Source: Halomonas sp. HAL1
GTDB taxonomy: Bacteria > Pseudomonadota > Gammaproteobacteria > Pseudomonadales > Halomonadaceae
Assembly (NCBI RefSeq): GCF_030544485.1
Contig: NZ_CP130611.1
Coordinates: 124,001 to 188,000 of the forward strand
Direction of reading: 5' to 3'
DNA: 64,000 bases
The notes beneath the pieces were generated by a model. The model was not told where the DNA came from and made no database searches. It saw nothing but the letters and a program-made list of their open reading frames with translations. The translations under genes were made by a program, and so were the position numbers. How positions within the stretch are numbered: the stretch's first letter is position 1; each line of letters starts with the position of its first letter. Below, in pieces: positions 18,486 through 26,159 of the stretch.

Positions 18486-19577
18486 ATGATTTACAGAACA
18501 GCCAGGTTACTGTCCGGGTTCATGCTGGCAATGGCGCCAGCCGTGGCCACTGCTGATATGATCATAGGCAGCTGGAACGTGCGCCAGCTTGGCTGGGAAA
18601 ATGGCAAAGACATCAAAAAGCTTGCCCACATCATTCAGTCGATGGATCTAATTGCCATACAGGAACTAATGAGTGATGACGCCTTAGGAGAGTTGGTCAA
18701 TCAGCTTGAGACAATGACCGGCGAACCATGGGAATCAATGGCGAGCCATTCCCTTGGCAAGGGAAAGCGGTATCGAGAGCATTATGGTTTCGTCTGGCGT
18801 GAGTCGGAGGTCGAGTATGCCCAGGGCGCAGTTGTGTTTCTGGATCATGATGACGTTTTTGCCCGGGAACCCTTTTCGGCTGTTTTCCGCGATGTGGAAA
18901 CAGGGCTTGAGCTGGCGCTAGCCAATTTACATGTTGTCTATGGAGATTCAGTCGCCGATCGCGTGCAAGAGGTCGAGGCTCTGGGTGACTATTGGGAATG
19001 GCTTGAGGAGGTCTACCCCAGCACACCTCGGATGATAGCAGGTGATTTCAATCTGGAACCGGGTCATGAGGCATGGGGAGAGCTTCGAGCTGCTGGCGCT
19101 TTACCAGCGTTGGAGCGAGTGGCCACCACACTAGCCCACGAGACCGGCGTGTTCCGCAGTCTCTATGATAATTTCTGGTATGAGAGCGCCAGCTTACCTG
19201 TGACTGACCTGGGGATGATCCCCTTCCCCAGTGTGTTTGGTATGGAGCACGATGTTGCTCGCTCAGAGGTGTCAGACCACGCCCCGGTTTTTATGGCCCT
19301 GGATGACGCCGAACTGAAGCTTATTGCATGGCCAAGCGCCAGCACCTCCCCTATCGATGTTGGCCAGCTCGCTCCAGGTTGTATCGACTTGAATAAAAGC
19401 CCGGTAACAGCCCTTGAGGGATTGCCACATATTGGCCCAGCCAGGGCAGGCCTGATAGAAGATAATCGCCCCTGGGGCTCGGTTGCCCAGCTAACGGACA
19501 TTGATGGGCTGGGGCACACCAGGGTGGCTGATATTAACGATAGCGGGCTTCTATGCCCTTTGGGCGAGAGCATTTGA
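18486..19577 (+). CDS. Secreted endonuclease/exonuclease/phosphatase-family nuclease with helix-hairpin-helix tail
   Basis: 363 residues from the ATG at 18486. An N-terminal signal peptide (ending near AVATADM) is followed by an EEP (DNase I-like) domain: IGSWNVRQLG, IAIQELM, GDFNLEP and SDHAPVFM mark the usual catalytic Asn, Glu, Asp and His. The last ~60 residues (IDLNKSPVTALEGLPHIGPA) form a ComEA-like helix-hairpin-helix DNA-binding motif. It is predicted to act on DNA outside the cytoplasm. It follows kfrA by 17 bp and may share its transcript. Confidence 0.82.
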   Translation: MIYRTARLLSGFMLAMAPAVATADMIIGSWNVRQLGWENGKDIKKLAHIIQSMDLIAIQELMSDDALGELVNQLETMTGEPWESMASHSLGKGKRYREHYGFVWRESEVEYAQGAVVFLDHDDVFAREPFSAVFRDVETGLELALANLHVVYGDSVADRVQEVEALGDYWEWLEEVYPSTPRMIAGDFNLEPGHEAWGELRAAGALPALERVATTLAHETGVFRSLYDNFWYESASLPVTDLGMIPFPSVFGMEHDVARSEVSDHAPVFMALDDAELKLIAWPSASTSPIDVGQLAPGCIDLNKSPVTALEGLPHIGPARAGLIEDNRPWGSVAQLTDIDGLGHTRVADINDSGLLCPLGESI

Positions 19578-19607
19578 TAGTGGCGCCCTTCCCCCTATAT
19601 GCCAAGC

Positions 19608-19662
19608 GTCACCATGGCCCCTAACTCCCTCTGAGACCTGCAATTCCGCAGGAATGAGGAGA
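19608..19662 (+). promoter_or_regulatory. Shared leader element, copy for the 19668 gene
   Basis: GTCA at 19608, CCCCTAACTC, TGAGACC at the standard 25-base spacing, hairpin CCTGC-AATTCC-GCAGG, then AATGAGGAG before the ATG. Confidence 0.8.
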
Positions 19663-19667
19663 AGCCC

Positions 19668-20159
19668 ATGACTACGCAAACAGCCAGACTCAATGAAGCC
19701 CATTGGAATGACATTATGGCGCTAATTGAACGCGGTAAATCTGATATTGCGGAGTACCTTCCGTATGCGGAGAAGGATGGATATACACCTGATGAGGTTA
19801 AAAACCTAGAGCGGCTGCTCAATGGTGAAGCGTCGTCGTTGTTGTCTAAACAACTGGCTGGAGTCGGAGTGGTATCCAGCGAAGCACTTTCAGTCCGTAC
19901 TTACACCGCGTTTTGCCATGAGCTAAATGGTACTGGGACAACATGGATAGGCACATTAGAGGTGCCTATTCAGGACTACCGGGAAGATGAGCAGCAGGAA
20001 GCTGCGTATCAAGCTCGGTGTGCTTGTGCCCGAGACTGGGGTAGGTATATCGATTCCAAAAGCGAGCCCCCCCGGGAAGATATATGTGAGATCGTCTGCA
20101 TGGGCCTTGTTGAAGGTGATGTGACGATCGCGATGTGGGATGGCGCCCACCTCGATTAA
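19668..20159 (+). CDS. Hypothetical leading-region protein
   Basis: 163 residues, acidic, soluble. No family recognised. It is a stand-alone unit: own leader element upstream and a terminator at 20171-20203. The shared control element links it to the ardC, radC and methyltransferase group. Confidence 0.6.
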   Translation: MTTQTARLNEAHWNDIMALIERGKSDIAEYLPYAEKDGYTPDEVKNLERLLNGEASSLLSKQLAGVGVVSSEALSVRTYTAFCHELNGTGTTWIGTLEVPIQDYREDEQQEAAYQARCACARDWGRYIDSKSEPPREDICEIVCMGLVEGDVTIAMWDGAHLD

Positions 20160-20170
20160 CGTTTCCTCCC

Positions 20171-20203
20171 AGAGCACCATTCTTATCGGGATGGTGCTCT
20201 TTT
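20171..20203 (+). terminator. Terminator of the 19668 gene
   Basis: AGAGCACCAT/ATGGTGCTCT stem followed by TTTTC. Confidence 0.8.
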
Positions 20204-20224
20204 CACCAAGCTAGGCCACCCAGC

Positions 20225-20280
20225 GTCACCCCTGCCCCTACCTCACCTTGAGACCTGCTTACCGCAGGAATGAGAGGAGA
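20225..20280 (+). promoter_or_regulatory. Shared leader element, copy for the 20287 gene
   Basis: GTCA at 20225, CCCCTACCTC, TGAGACC, hairpin CCTGC-TTACC-GCAGG, then AATGAGAGGAG before the ATG. Confidence 0.8.
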
Positions 20281-20286
20281 GAGCCA

Positions 20287-20964
20287 ATGAAAACCATCAA
20301 AGCTGTATTGCACCGTAACGCCAACTTTGACTCAGCCTGGCTACAGTTGCCGAAGCCGATCGTTAAGGGCTTGGGGATTGATAATGCCTTGTCCCGCCAG
20401 AATCGCACGGATGATCAATTCATCTACCTCAGGGAGCGCCCTGATACGAAACGGGTTGAGCGTGCGCTTGAGGAAAAGCTGGTGGAGTTATCGATTAGTG
20501 AGCAAGTACATGAGGATGATGATTGGCTAGAACCACTGGCACATTATCGTCCTGAATTACTAAGCGATAGCGTTGAGTACCTGGAGGATAAGCTGATTGA
20601 GCTGCCGATGGCAGAGCAGTTGGACGCTGAGACCATTTGCTCATTCGCAGAATACCTACGGACTCGAACCCAACGCTACTGTAATGTCATGCTCCCTGAG
20701 CATGAATGGGTCTCGAACGACCTGGAATTCAAGGATGGCGCAAGTGAAGCGTATGCCCTCAGTCAGAGTGCATCTTTCTCCAACAGGGTGAGCTTGATGA
20801 CTGAATCCCGCAGGGGGAACTGCGAAGGGTATGTTTGCACTGCCTATCTAACGAGATTCCTACCGCAAGGTGGTCTCGTGGCAGTGCCCTTGGTGAGCGG
20901 GAAATTCTGGAGCTGGGATGAAGCTGACCGGCTATCCAGAATGTTCCAGGACTGGTGCCGTTGA
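20287..20964 (+). CDS. Hypothetical leading-region protein
   Basis: 225 residues from the ATG at 20287, chosen because it follows the leader element. Acidic in the middle with two related blocks (ALEEKLVELSISEQ and YLEDKLIELPMAEQ, about residues 59-72 and 98-111), which may be an internal duplication. No domain recognised. Confidence 0.6.
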   Translation: MKTIKAVLHRNANFDSAWLQLPKPIVKGLGIDNALSRQNRTDDQFIYLRERPDTKRVERALEEKLVELSISEQVHEDDDWLEPLAHYRPELLSDSVEYLEDKLIELPMAEQLDAETICSFAEYLRTRTQRYCNVMLPEHEWVSNDLEFKDGASEAYALSQSASFSNRVSLMTESRRGNCEGYVCTAYLTRFLPQGGLVAVPLVSGKFWSWDEADRLSRMFQDWCR

Positions 20965-20989
20965 GCTGTACCGGATCGCATGATCTTTC

Positions 20990-21022
20990 AAGCCCCAACA
21001 CCTAGCGGTGGAGGGGCTTTCA
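20990..21022 (+). terminator. Terminator of the 20287 gene
   Basis: AGCCCC/GGGGCT stem with a TTTC tail, 25 bp after the stop; the hairpin overlaps the upstream region of the next gene. Confidence 0.7.
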
Positions 21023-21055
21023 CAATCTGGGCTAGGAGCCCGCTTGGAGGTAAGC

Positions 21056-21310
21056 ATGTCCAGTATCAAGTTTGTGACGGATCAATGGTTCGGTGAGCCT
21101 GACATTCTTATGGAACATCAGCATGAGCCTTTGACCATTCAGGATCTCGATCGCAAAAAGGTGCTATTGAGTGTCTTGCCCTCTGAGCCTTGGACGCATG
21201 AGGCCCTAGAGGAGACTGGCAGAGGTATTGAGCAAATGCTCCCCCAGGAGGTCGCAGAAGGCGTGGACGCCTTTCTCGGCACCCAATGGGTCGGTAGCAC
21301 TGAAGTGTGA
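21056..21310 (+). CDS. Small hypothetical protein
   Basis: 84 residues from the ATG at 21056, which has a CTTGGAGG Shine-Dalgarno sequence five bases upstream. Soluble and acidic, with no recognisable motif. It lacks the shared leader element and may be reached by read-through from the 20287 gene. It ends before its own terminator. Confidence 0.5.
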   Translation: MSSIKFVTDQWFGEPDILMEHQHEPLTIQDLDRKKVLLSVLPSEPWTHEALEETGRGIEQMLPQEVAEGVDAFLGTQWVGSTEV

Positions 21311-21333
21311 CAAAGAGGATCTATGATCCATTC

Positions 21334-21366
21334 AAAGCCCCTTCCGCTTGTTGGTAGGGGCTTTTC
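21334..21366 (+). terminator. Terminator of the 21056 gene
   Basis: AAAGCCCCT/AGGGGCTTTT hairpin with a short T tail. Confidence 0.75.
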
Positions 21367-21408
21367 TACATCTATGCAACGGGATTGATGTGCTCTGGTT
21401 ATGAGAAG

Positions 21409-21687
21409 TCATTTAGTCCAGTGCTTATTTAATGGCTGATGCTCCGGGTTAGCCTTATCGATTGCTGCACCAATAGCGGCATAGGCGTGTTGGTACGTTT
21501 TATAGTATTTCTGGTTGCTGTAATACACATTAAAATCAACAAGGCTTCGCACCACGGCCAGTAGTGTTTCAGGCTCGCCATCACGAGCGATAACGTCAAT
21601 AGCGTCGGTCACTGACTCATCGTAAACGCGCATCGCAATCTCAGCGTGAAACGCCTCAGCGTTGTGTTTGATCTTAGCCAAGTTCAT
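21409..21687 (-). CDS. Small hypothetical protein
   Basis: 92 residues from the ATG at 21687, which has AAGGA four bases upstream on the minus strand. Mostly helical and Ala-rich, with several Tyr in the second half. No family recognised. Confidence 0.5.
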   Translation of the reverse strand: MNLAKIKHNAEAFHAEIAMRVYDESVTDAIDVIARDGEPETLLAVVRSLVDFNVYYSNQKYYKTYQHAYAAIGAAIDKANPEHQPLNKHWTK

Positions 21688-21823
21688 TTTCCTTATTAAT
21701 TCGTTGCAAATCACTGTGCCTACAAAGGCCCTAGCAGCCTAATGGCTGTTCTAACTAATGTGCGCTACCGCAATAACACCAGCAGGAGTCAGCCCTGTCC
21801 AATGGAAGCAGCAAGTTTTTGGG

Positions 21824-22705
21824 CTATTGCTGTTGTTTCGCCTGCTTGAGCAAGAGGTCGCCGACATCGAGCCAGCCGTAAGCCCGGAATATGTCAGCTA
21901 CAGTCATGGCTTTGCTGTTCTCACAAGGCAACAATAAAAGGTGATGGCCCTCCTGCCAGGGTGGGGGTGCTGCACAAATGGCGAATGGAATCTTCTCGAC
22001 TTCCATCCGTTTCATAAAGGCCTCATTCATCATGTGCTCCTCTGGTTCACAGAAGATGACAAAGGCGCAGAGGATGCCGTAGGCGACCTCGGGATTTAGT
22101 GCATGCTTGGTCAGGGGTGCTTTTATACGAAGCCCGGGATCGAAGAACCCAGCAATCAGGCGTGCCGCCGCGAAGTGATGAGCGCCGCCCTGGTTGTGTA
22201 GGTGGTAGCTACCTGGTTGCCAGCTGTAGCTTTCTAATGACTCTTCAGTGCCAGCGCCACTATGGAAGCGAAGTTCATGCCAGTTGAGCAATGGTTCGAT
22301 GCTGGCGCGATCGTAGTGAACCAGTCCGCGACATTCGCCCATGGCATAGGTATCGAGAGTGGCGTAGCCGACAAGATCTCCTTTCCCCGACGCCAAGGAG
22401 GTGATGTCCCTGATCGAGCAGCTGAAGTCATCATCGTAGGTGGTCGTTGTGAGTCCAGCGGCCGCCGCATAAGGGAGGCGCTGACATTGCAGCCCCGTTC
22501 GTCCTGGTTGCCAGTAGGCTATGTCTCCCCCTGATATAAGCGGCCATCGGTGCCATTGGATGATACCGAGTTCGCTGGCGCTAGCGGCAGGGAGTGTAAC
22601 CCGGGCCGCTAGGTGTGAAAATTCAACAGCATGCTGCACGGCTGCTGGGCGTGCCCAGCGAACATGGCGCAACCAGCGGCCAAGTAACGTGGTCGCCAGC
22701 ATCAT
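21824..22705 (-). CDS. Hypothetical protein
   Basis: 293 residues from the ATG at 22705 (a GGGGG stretch lies just upstream; an in-frame ATG at 22762 is the alternative). Contains HNQGGAHHFAAARLIAGFFDP near the middle, a conserved-looking His-rich block. No signal peptide that I trust and no known catalytic signature. It is transcribed divergently from the DUF192 gene. Function not recognised. Confidence 0.55.
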   Translation of the reverse strand: MMLATTLLGRWLRHVRWARPAAVQHAVEFSHLAARVTLPAASASELGIIQWHRWPLISGGDIAYWQPGRTGLQCQRLPYAAAAGLTTTTYDDDFSCSIRDITSLASGKGDLVGYATLDTYAMGECRGLVHYDRASIEPLLNWHELRFHSGAGTEESLESYSWQPGSYHLHNQGGAHHFAAARLIAGFFDPGLRIKAPLTKHALNPEVAYGILCAFVIFCEPEEHMMNEAFMKRMEVEKIPFAICAAPPPWQEGHHLLLLPCENSKAMTVADIFRAYGWLDVGDLLLKQAKQQQ

Positions 22706-22787
22706 ATATTCCCCCAACCCTATTCCGTTACGGTCACCCTCGGCTCTATCTCGGAGTGACATTCTGATTTTTTGTGGAGCCCAGGTA

Positions 22788-23303
22788 ATGATGCCACAGC
22801 GTAAACAAAAGCTTGTGAGATTCGATCGGCCCACTACCCGGCAAGGTATCGGCATTTTGGCGCTTTTCTTGATTGGCACTGCACTAATCGCCGGGATGAT
22901 TCTTCGACAGGCCACTGCATTTTCATCTGGTGTTTTACACGCGAATGAAGGCCGGTATTCGCTCGCGCTGGAGGTGGCAGCGACCTCGCGCCAGCGTCGC
23001 AAAGGCCTGATGGAGCGTGACTCACTGGCTCCCGATGCTGGCATGCTCTTCGTCTACGATGAGGAGCAGACAGGCGATCATGCTTTCTGGATGTACCGGG
23101 CTCGTATACCGCTTGATATTGCCTTCCTCGACCATGCCGGAGAGATCCAATCAATCACCAGCATGGTCCCCTGCACGACCGAAAAAGAAGCCTGTCCGCG
23201 TTATCCAGCTGGCACGAGCTTCTGGATGGCCCTGGAGGTAAATGCCGGCTACTTCAATGAGCATGGTATAGCCGCTGGAGATCGCCTTGAGATCGCCCCT
23301 TGA
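22788..23303 (+). CDS. DUF192-family exported protein
   Basis: 171 residues from the ATG at 22788. One hydrophobic N-terminal segment (about 20-38) suggests a signal anchor. The DUF192 core is clear: SRQRRKGLMERDSL, then GMLFVYD, FWMYRARIPLDIAFLD and the C-terminal EVNAGYFNEHGIAAGDR. The biochemical function of the family is unknown; members are often exported. Confidence 0.82.
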   Translation: MMPQRKQKLVRFDRPTTRQGIGILALFLIGTALIAGMILRQATAFSSGVLHANEGRYSLALEVAATSRQRRKGLMERDSLAPDAGMLFVYDEEQTGDHAFWMYRARIPLDIAFLDHAGEIQSITSMVPCTTEKEACPRYPAGTSFWMALEVNAGYFNEHGIAAGDRLEIAP

Positions 23304-23352
23304 CAGCACCATCCCCTCTTGAAAGCTGATCTACTGCAGGAATGAGAGAGAA
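23301..23352 (+). promoter_or_regulatory. Degenerate shared leader element
   Basis: Retains the GCAGGAATGAGAGAG end and a CTG...CAG stem, but the GTCA and TGAGACC blocks are altered (GACA, TGAAAGC). It overlaps the end of the DUF192 gene and precedes a 33-codon reading frame, so its target gene may have been lost. Confidence 0.5.
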
Positions 23353-23360
23353 GCACGTTA

Positions 23361-23462
23361 ATGAGTACACCCTTTTTTCACCTCAATCGGGGCCAATCTT
23401 GTTGGCGGAACAGCTGCTCGCGTACTGTCAACCATGCCACCTTTAAGCAGTTCCTACCTTAG
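23361..23462 (+). CDS. Very small reading frame behind a degenerate leader, possibly a gene remnant
   Basis: 33 codons from the ATG placed normally behind the leader element, ending TAG. Contains three Cys. It may be a small protein or the start of a gene cut off by later rearrangement; nothing downstream continues it before higB. Confidence 0.3.
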   Translation: MSTPFFHLNRGQSCWRNSCSRTVNHATFKQFLP

Positions 23463-23534
23463 TCGCCATTGACGCGCGTAGCGTTACGCGCTACACTTTG
23501 AGGGCATTTCACAACAAGGGAGCAAAGCAATGCG

Positions 23535-23813
23535 ATGATAAAGAAGATCAAACACAAAGGGCTTAAACGTCTTTATGAGAAGGGAGAATCCCAAGGAGTA
23601 CAACCAAACCATGTAGACGATTTAAGAGACATACTTGCTGCACTCGACGCAGCCACTAAGCCAAACGATATGAATTTGCCAGGATTTGATTTTCATAGTT
23701 TGAAGGGTGATAAAAAAGGCTTTTTTTCGGTGCATGTAAACGGTAATTGGGTAGTGATATTTACGTTTGATGGGGAAGATGTACACCTTGTTGACTATTT
23801 AGACTACCACTAA
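23535..23813 (+). CDS. higB: HigB-family toxin (RelE/ParE superfamily)
   Basis: 92 residues. Opening IKHKGLKRLYEKG, the GFDFHSLKGDKKGFFSVHVNGN core and the VHLVDYLDYH end are typical of HigB mRNA interferases. The toxin precedes the antitoxin, the usual order for higBA. It should cleave translated mRNA unless bound by HigA. Confidence 0.92.
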   Translation: MIKKIKHKGLKRLYEKGESQGVQPNHVDDLRDILAALDAATKPNDMNLPGFDFHSLKGDKKGFFSVHVNGNWVVIFTFDGEDVHLVDYLDYH

Positions 23814-23823
23814 CCGCGGCGTT

Positions 23824-23855
23824 CCTTGATAACCGGCTCGGTACGGTTATCAAGG
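23824..23855 (+). other. Strong hairpin between higB and higA
   Basis: Perfect 12-bp arms CCTTGATAACCG and CGGTTATCAAGG around an 8-bp loop, with no T-run. It sits seven bases after the toxin stop, so it could trim or stabilise the message and shift the toxin:antitoxin ratio, or be a relic of an attachment site. Confidence 0.6.
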
Positions 23856-23947
23856 GCCACCGAGAAAGATGGCTTCGCAGACGTAGCCACGAATGCAACA
23901 CCTCAATTATGCGATACACAATTTGTGTAGAGAGAGAGAACTGAAAC

Positions 23948-24232
23948 ATGACTATGATGAACCCGCCGCACCCAGGTAGCTTATTGCGCCGTCGGATCGT
24001 GCCAGCGCTGGGGCTGAACGTCACTGAATTTTCCAAAAAGTTAGGCATGTCTCGTGCAGCAGTTTCACGCGTATTACATGAGCATGCCGCTATTTCCCCC
24101 GATTTGGCTGTTAAGTTAGAACACGGCGGAATTGGCAACGCCAGGCACTGGCTAACGATGCAGGCAAACTATGAGCTTTGGCATGCCGAGCATAAAGAAC
24201 AGAACCATATTGAAAGATTTGCAGCTGGTTGA
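23948..24232 (+). CDS. higA: HigA-family antitoxin (XRE helix-turn-helix)
   Basis: 94 residues with the typical PPHPGSLLRRRIVPALGLNV opening and an HTH around TEFSKKLGMSRAAVSRVL. HigA neutralises HigB and represses the operon. The gap to higB is unusually long (134 bp) and contains the hairpin at 23824-23855, so the antitoxin may have its own promoter. Confidence 0.92.
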   Translation: MTMMNPPHPGSLLRRRIVPALGLNVTEFSKKLGMSRAAVSRVLHEHAAISPDLAVKLEHGGIGNARHWLTMQANYELWHAEHKEQNHIERFAAG

Positions 24233-24255
24233 ATTAGTTAGTTATTAATTCAGAA

Positions 24256-24288
24256 AAACCCAACGTGCCGCGACGTTGGGTTTTTTTG
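24256..24288 (+). terminator. Terminator of higBA
   Basis: AACCCAACGT/ACGTTGGGTT hairpin followed by seven T. Confidence 0.9.
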
Positions 24289-24317
24289 TATCCAATTAGC
24301 CTCGCTAATTGAGACGC

Positions 24318-24342
24318 AAAAACCCGGCTTATTGCCGGGTAT
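24318..24342 (-). terminator. Terminator for the minus-strand 24417-24569 gene
   Basis: CCCGGC/GCCGGG hairpin followed by TTTTT on the minus strand. Confidence 0.7.
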
Positions 24343-24416
24343 CAAGGTTAAGATATTGGCCATTATGAAAAACCTGTTTACCCATTCATGCGAACGTAGC
24401 AGGTAATAGCACGTAA

Positions 24417-24569
24417 TTAGAGATCGTCTTCCTCCTCTACATATTTTGGCACGCAGTCATTACAAAGCAATAATTGGCGTTCCTGGCCGAACACCACGGC
24501 TGTTATATCGTGAACTGCTTCTCGCTCACATGGCGTCTCATCATCCTTCATGCCTTCGCACTCAATCAC
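24417..24569 (-). CDS. Very small Cys-rich (zinc-ribbon-like) protein
   Basis: 50 residues from a GTG start with GAGG eight bases upstream. Four Cys in two groups (C4 and C14; CNDC near residue 37), then a KYVEEEDDL acidic end. A minus-strand terminator lies about 75 bp downstream, which supports a real transcription unit. Function unknown. Confidence 0.5.
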   Translation of the reverse strand: MIECEGMKDDETPCEREAVHDITAVVFGQERQLLLCNDCVPKYVEEEDDL

Positions 24570-24741
24570 GGCGCTACCTCATCGGTTAGTTTGTCTGACT
24601 AGGGCCCACCAGCTGCTTCACTAAAAGCCCTACTTCAATTAAAACACTAGGCCCCACTTTTCGACACCCGTCGATACAGGTCTCCAAGGGGCGTTTCTAT
24701 AGTTAAACTGGTGGGGTAGCCAACCAGGCAGGAGGATAGCA

Positions 24742-25392
24742 ATGTGTCGTAGTTTCGCGCTCTTCGATGATGTGGCTGACGTGACATCACTGACAGGGTA
24801 TCCGTTGGATTCCGGTGCAACATTCCCCCCACCGCATTTCAATATTTCGCCTGGTGCGCCCATCATGGCCATCGGCGCCGTTGGAGATGAAATACAGGTG
24901 ACGGCAATGCGCTGGGGGTATAAGCCACGCTGGGCGCCGAATGACACTCCCTCTACCCATGCCGCACGAGCTGAGAGCTTGGCCAGCACACGATATTTTA
25001 AAGGTGCCTTTACGCGGCATCGTTGTCTTGTGCCGGTGAATGGCTGGTACGAATGGAAGTATGAGGGTGACGAGCAACTGCCCTTTTACTTCAGTGTCCC
25101 GGAGCGCCCGCGCCTTTACCTAGCCGGAATATTCACTCGGCTAGCTGAAGGCGGTCAAGGATGTGCGATCGTAACGGAGCCCGCCAGAGGGAAAGCCAAG
25201 GAGATCAGTCGACGCATGCCTGTGGTAGTCGCTGCTGGCGCTGAGGCATGGCTGGACCCTACGATTACCGATCGCGAGACGCTGAAGCGTTACCTTCGAC
25301 CGCTGGCCCCGGGTACTCTGAACGCTCGGCAAGTAGATTCTACTACTGACAGCTCGACACAAAATTATGGTGGCCAAAACCACTCAATCTAG
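24742..25392 (+). CDS. SRAP-domain protein (HMCES/YedK family)
   Basis: 216 residues. Cys at position 2 (MCRSFAL), FNISPGAP, the MRWGYKPRWAP block and VPVNGWYEWK with the conserved Glu all match SRAP proteins, which form a covalent crosslink to abasic sites in single-stranded DNA through Cys2. The usual IHxRMP motif reads ISRRMP here, so the conserved His appears replaced by Ser. A gene of this type fits a leading region that enters as ssDNA. An inverted iteron-like motif overlaps its codons at 24814-24834. Confidence 0.88.
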   Translation: MCRSFALFDDVADVTSLTGYPLDSGATFPPPHFNISPGAPIMAIGAVGDEIQVTAMRWGYKPRWAPNDTPSTHAARAESLASTRYFKGAFTRHRCLVPVNGWYEWKYEGDEQLPFYFSVPERPRLYLAGIFTRLAEGGQGCAIVTEPARGKAKEISRRMPVVVAAGAEAWLDPTITDRETLKRYLRPLAPGTLNARQVDSTTDSSTQNYGGQNHSI

Positions 25393-25454
25393 CCACCCCT
25401 CAGCTGACCGAGAGCGTCTTGAGGGTATTTTTTTCCAATATTAACTTCCCAGAT

Positions 25455-25510
25455 GTCACCCAGGCCCCTATCTTATTGGCGAGGCCGTTCAAAGAACGGT
25501 ATGGGATAAG
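25455..25510 (+). promoter_or_regulatory. Shared leader element without a following gene
   Basis: GTCA at 25455, CCCCTATCTT, CGAGGCC, then a perfect CCGTTC-AAA-GAACGG hairpin and TATGGGATAAG. The spacing fits the family, but the ATG in this position opens only a two-codon frame. Confidence 0.65.
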
Positions 25511-25750
25511 AAAATTTCTAATCACGATAACCTCTTAGGTTGGTAGTCAGGTTGTTTCGACAAGGCCCGCGGGCTATTCGGCTATCACGCAAGGGCGCTT
25601 ACGTCAGCAGTCCTGATAACCTCCTTGAGGCATCCCTGTAGCTTTTCGGTTCAGGGTAAGCTGTTAAACACAGCAAATCTGCAGCTCTCAGCTGAACAGA
25701 TTCAATGCTTAACCTTCAAGCCCCTTCTAGTTCGCTAGTTGGGGCTTTCT
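25495..25750 (+). ncRNA. Candidate non-coding transcript between a leader element and a terminator
   Basis: About 250 bp starting at a good copy of the shared leader and ending at a strong terminator (25718-25750). No reading frame longer than a few codons starts after the leader. It could be a regulatory RNA, perhaps acting on the other leaders through the common sequence, or a transcription unit whose gene has decayed. Inference from layout only. Confidence 0.4.
25718..25750 (+). terminator. Terminator after the candidate non-coding transcript
   Basis: AAGCCCC/GGGGCTT hairpin with an inner CTAG/CTAG stem, then TTTCTCGTTCT. Confidence 0.8.
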
Positions 25751-25758
25751 CGTTCTGT

Positions 25759-25818
25759 GTCATTACCCGCCCTATCTCCTTATTACCAGCCACTTATGTG
25801 CCGGGGGACGATAAGGGG
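25759..25818 (+). promoter_or_regulatory. Diverged shared leader element for the 25826 gene
   Basis: GTCA at 25759 and GCCCTATCTC at the exact family spacing. The TGAGACC block and hairpin are only loosely kept (CCAGCC...GCCGGGG), and the ribosome site is GGGG rather than GAGAGGAG. Confidence 0.5.
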
Positions 25819-25825
25819 AAACCAC

Positions 25826-26029
25826 ATGCAGCAAACTGATGGGCAGCTGGCCCAGGCTGGCGAGACGCTGGTGAAGCACTACTTAGATAACCCCTTTACT
25901 CGGTCGTCCGTGATTGGAGAGGCGTGTGTTCGCCTGTCATGGGATAGCACCCATCCTAAGTACCCCGAGCGCGAAACACTGCTGCGATATGTCGCTGCTG
26001 CTCAGGCTCTAGTGATCGATACCCAGTAG
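25826..26029 (+). CDS. Small hypothetical protein
   Basis: 67 residues from the ATG at 25826, preceded by AAGGGGAAA. Soluble, helical, no motif recognised. Linked to the leading-region set by its (diverged) leader element. Confidence 0.5.
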   Translation: MQQTDGQLAQAGETLVKHYLDNPFTRSSVIGEACVRLSWDSTHPKYPERETLLRYVAAAQALVIDTQ

Positions 26030-26159
26030 CATATCAATCGCCAGACTTCTCGTAAGCGATCTCGATCTGCGGCCTCCGAGTACGCGATGAGGATTCACCT
26101 CGCAGGGCGAGTTCGCCAGCAAGCACTCCATGCCCTAACCAACCAGAATGAGAAAACCA

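Noticed and set aside
21824..23044. 406-codon version of the minus-strand gene
   Set aside because: The first ~110 codons run antisense to the well-supported DUF192 gene; the start at 22705 has a better ribosome site.
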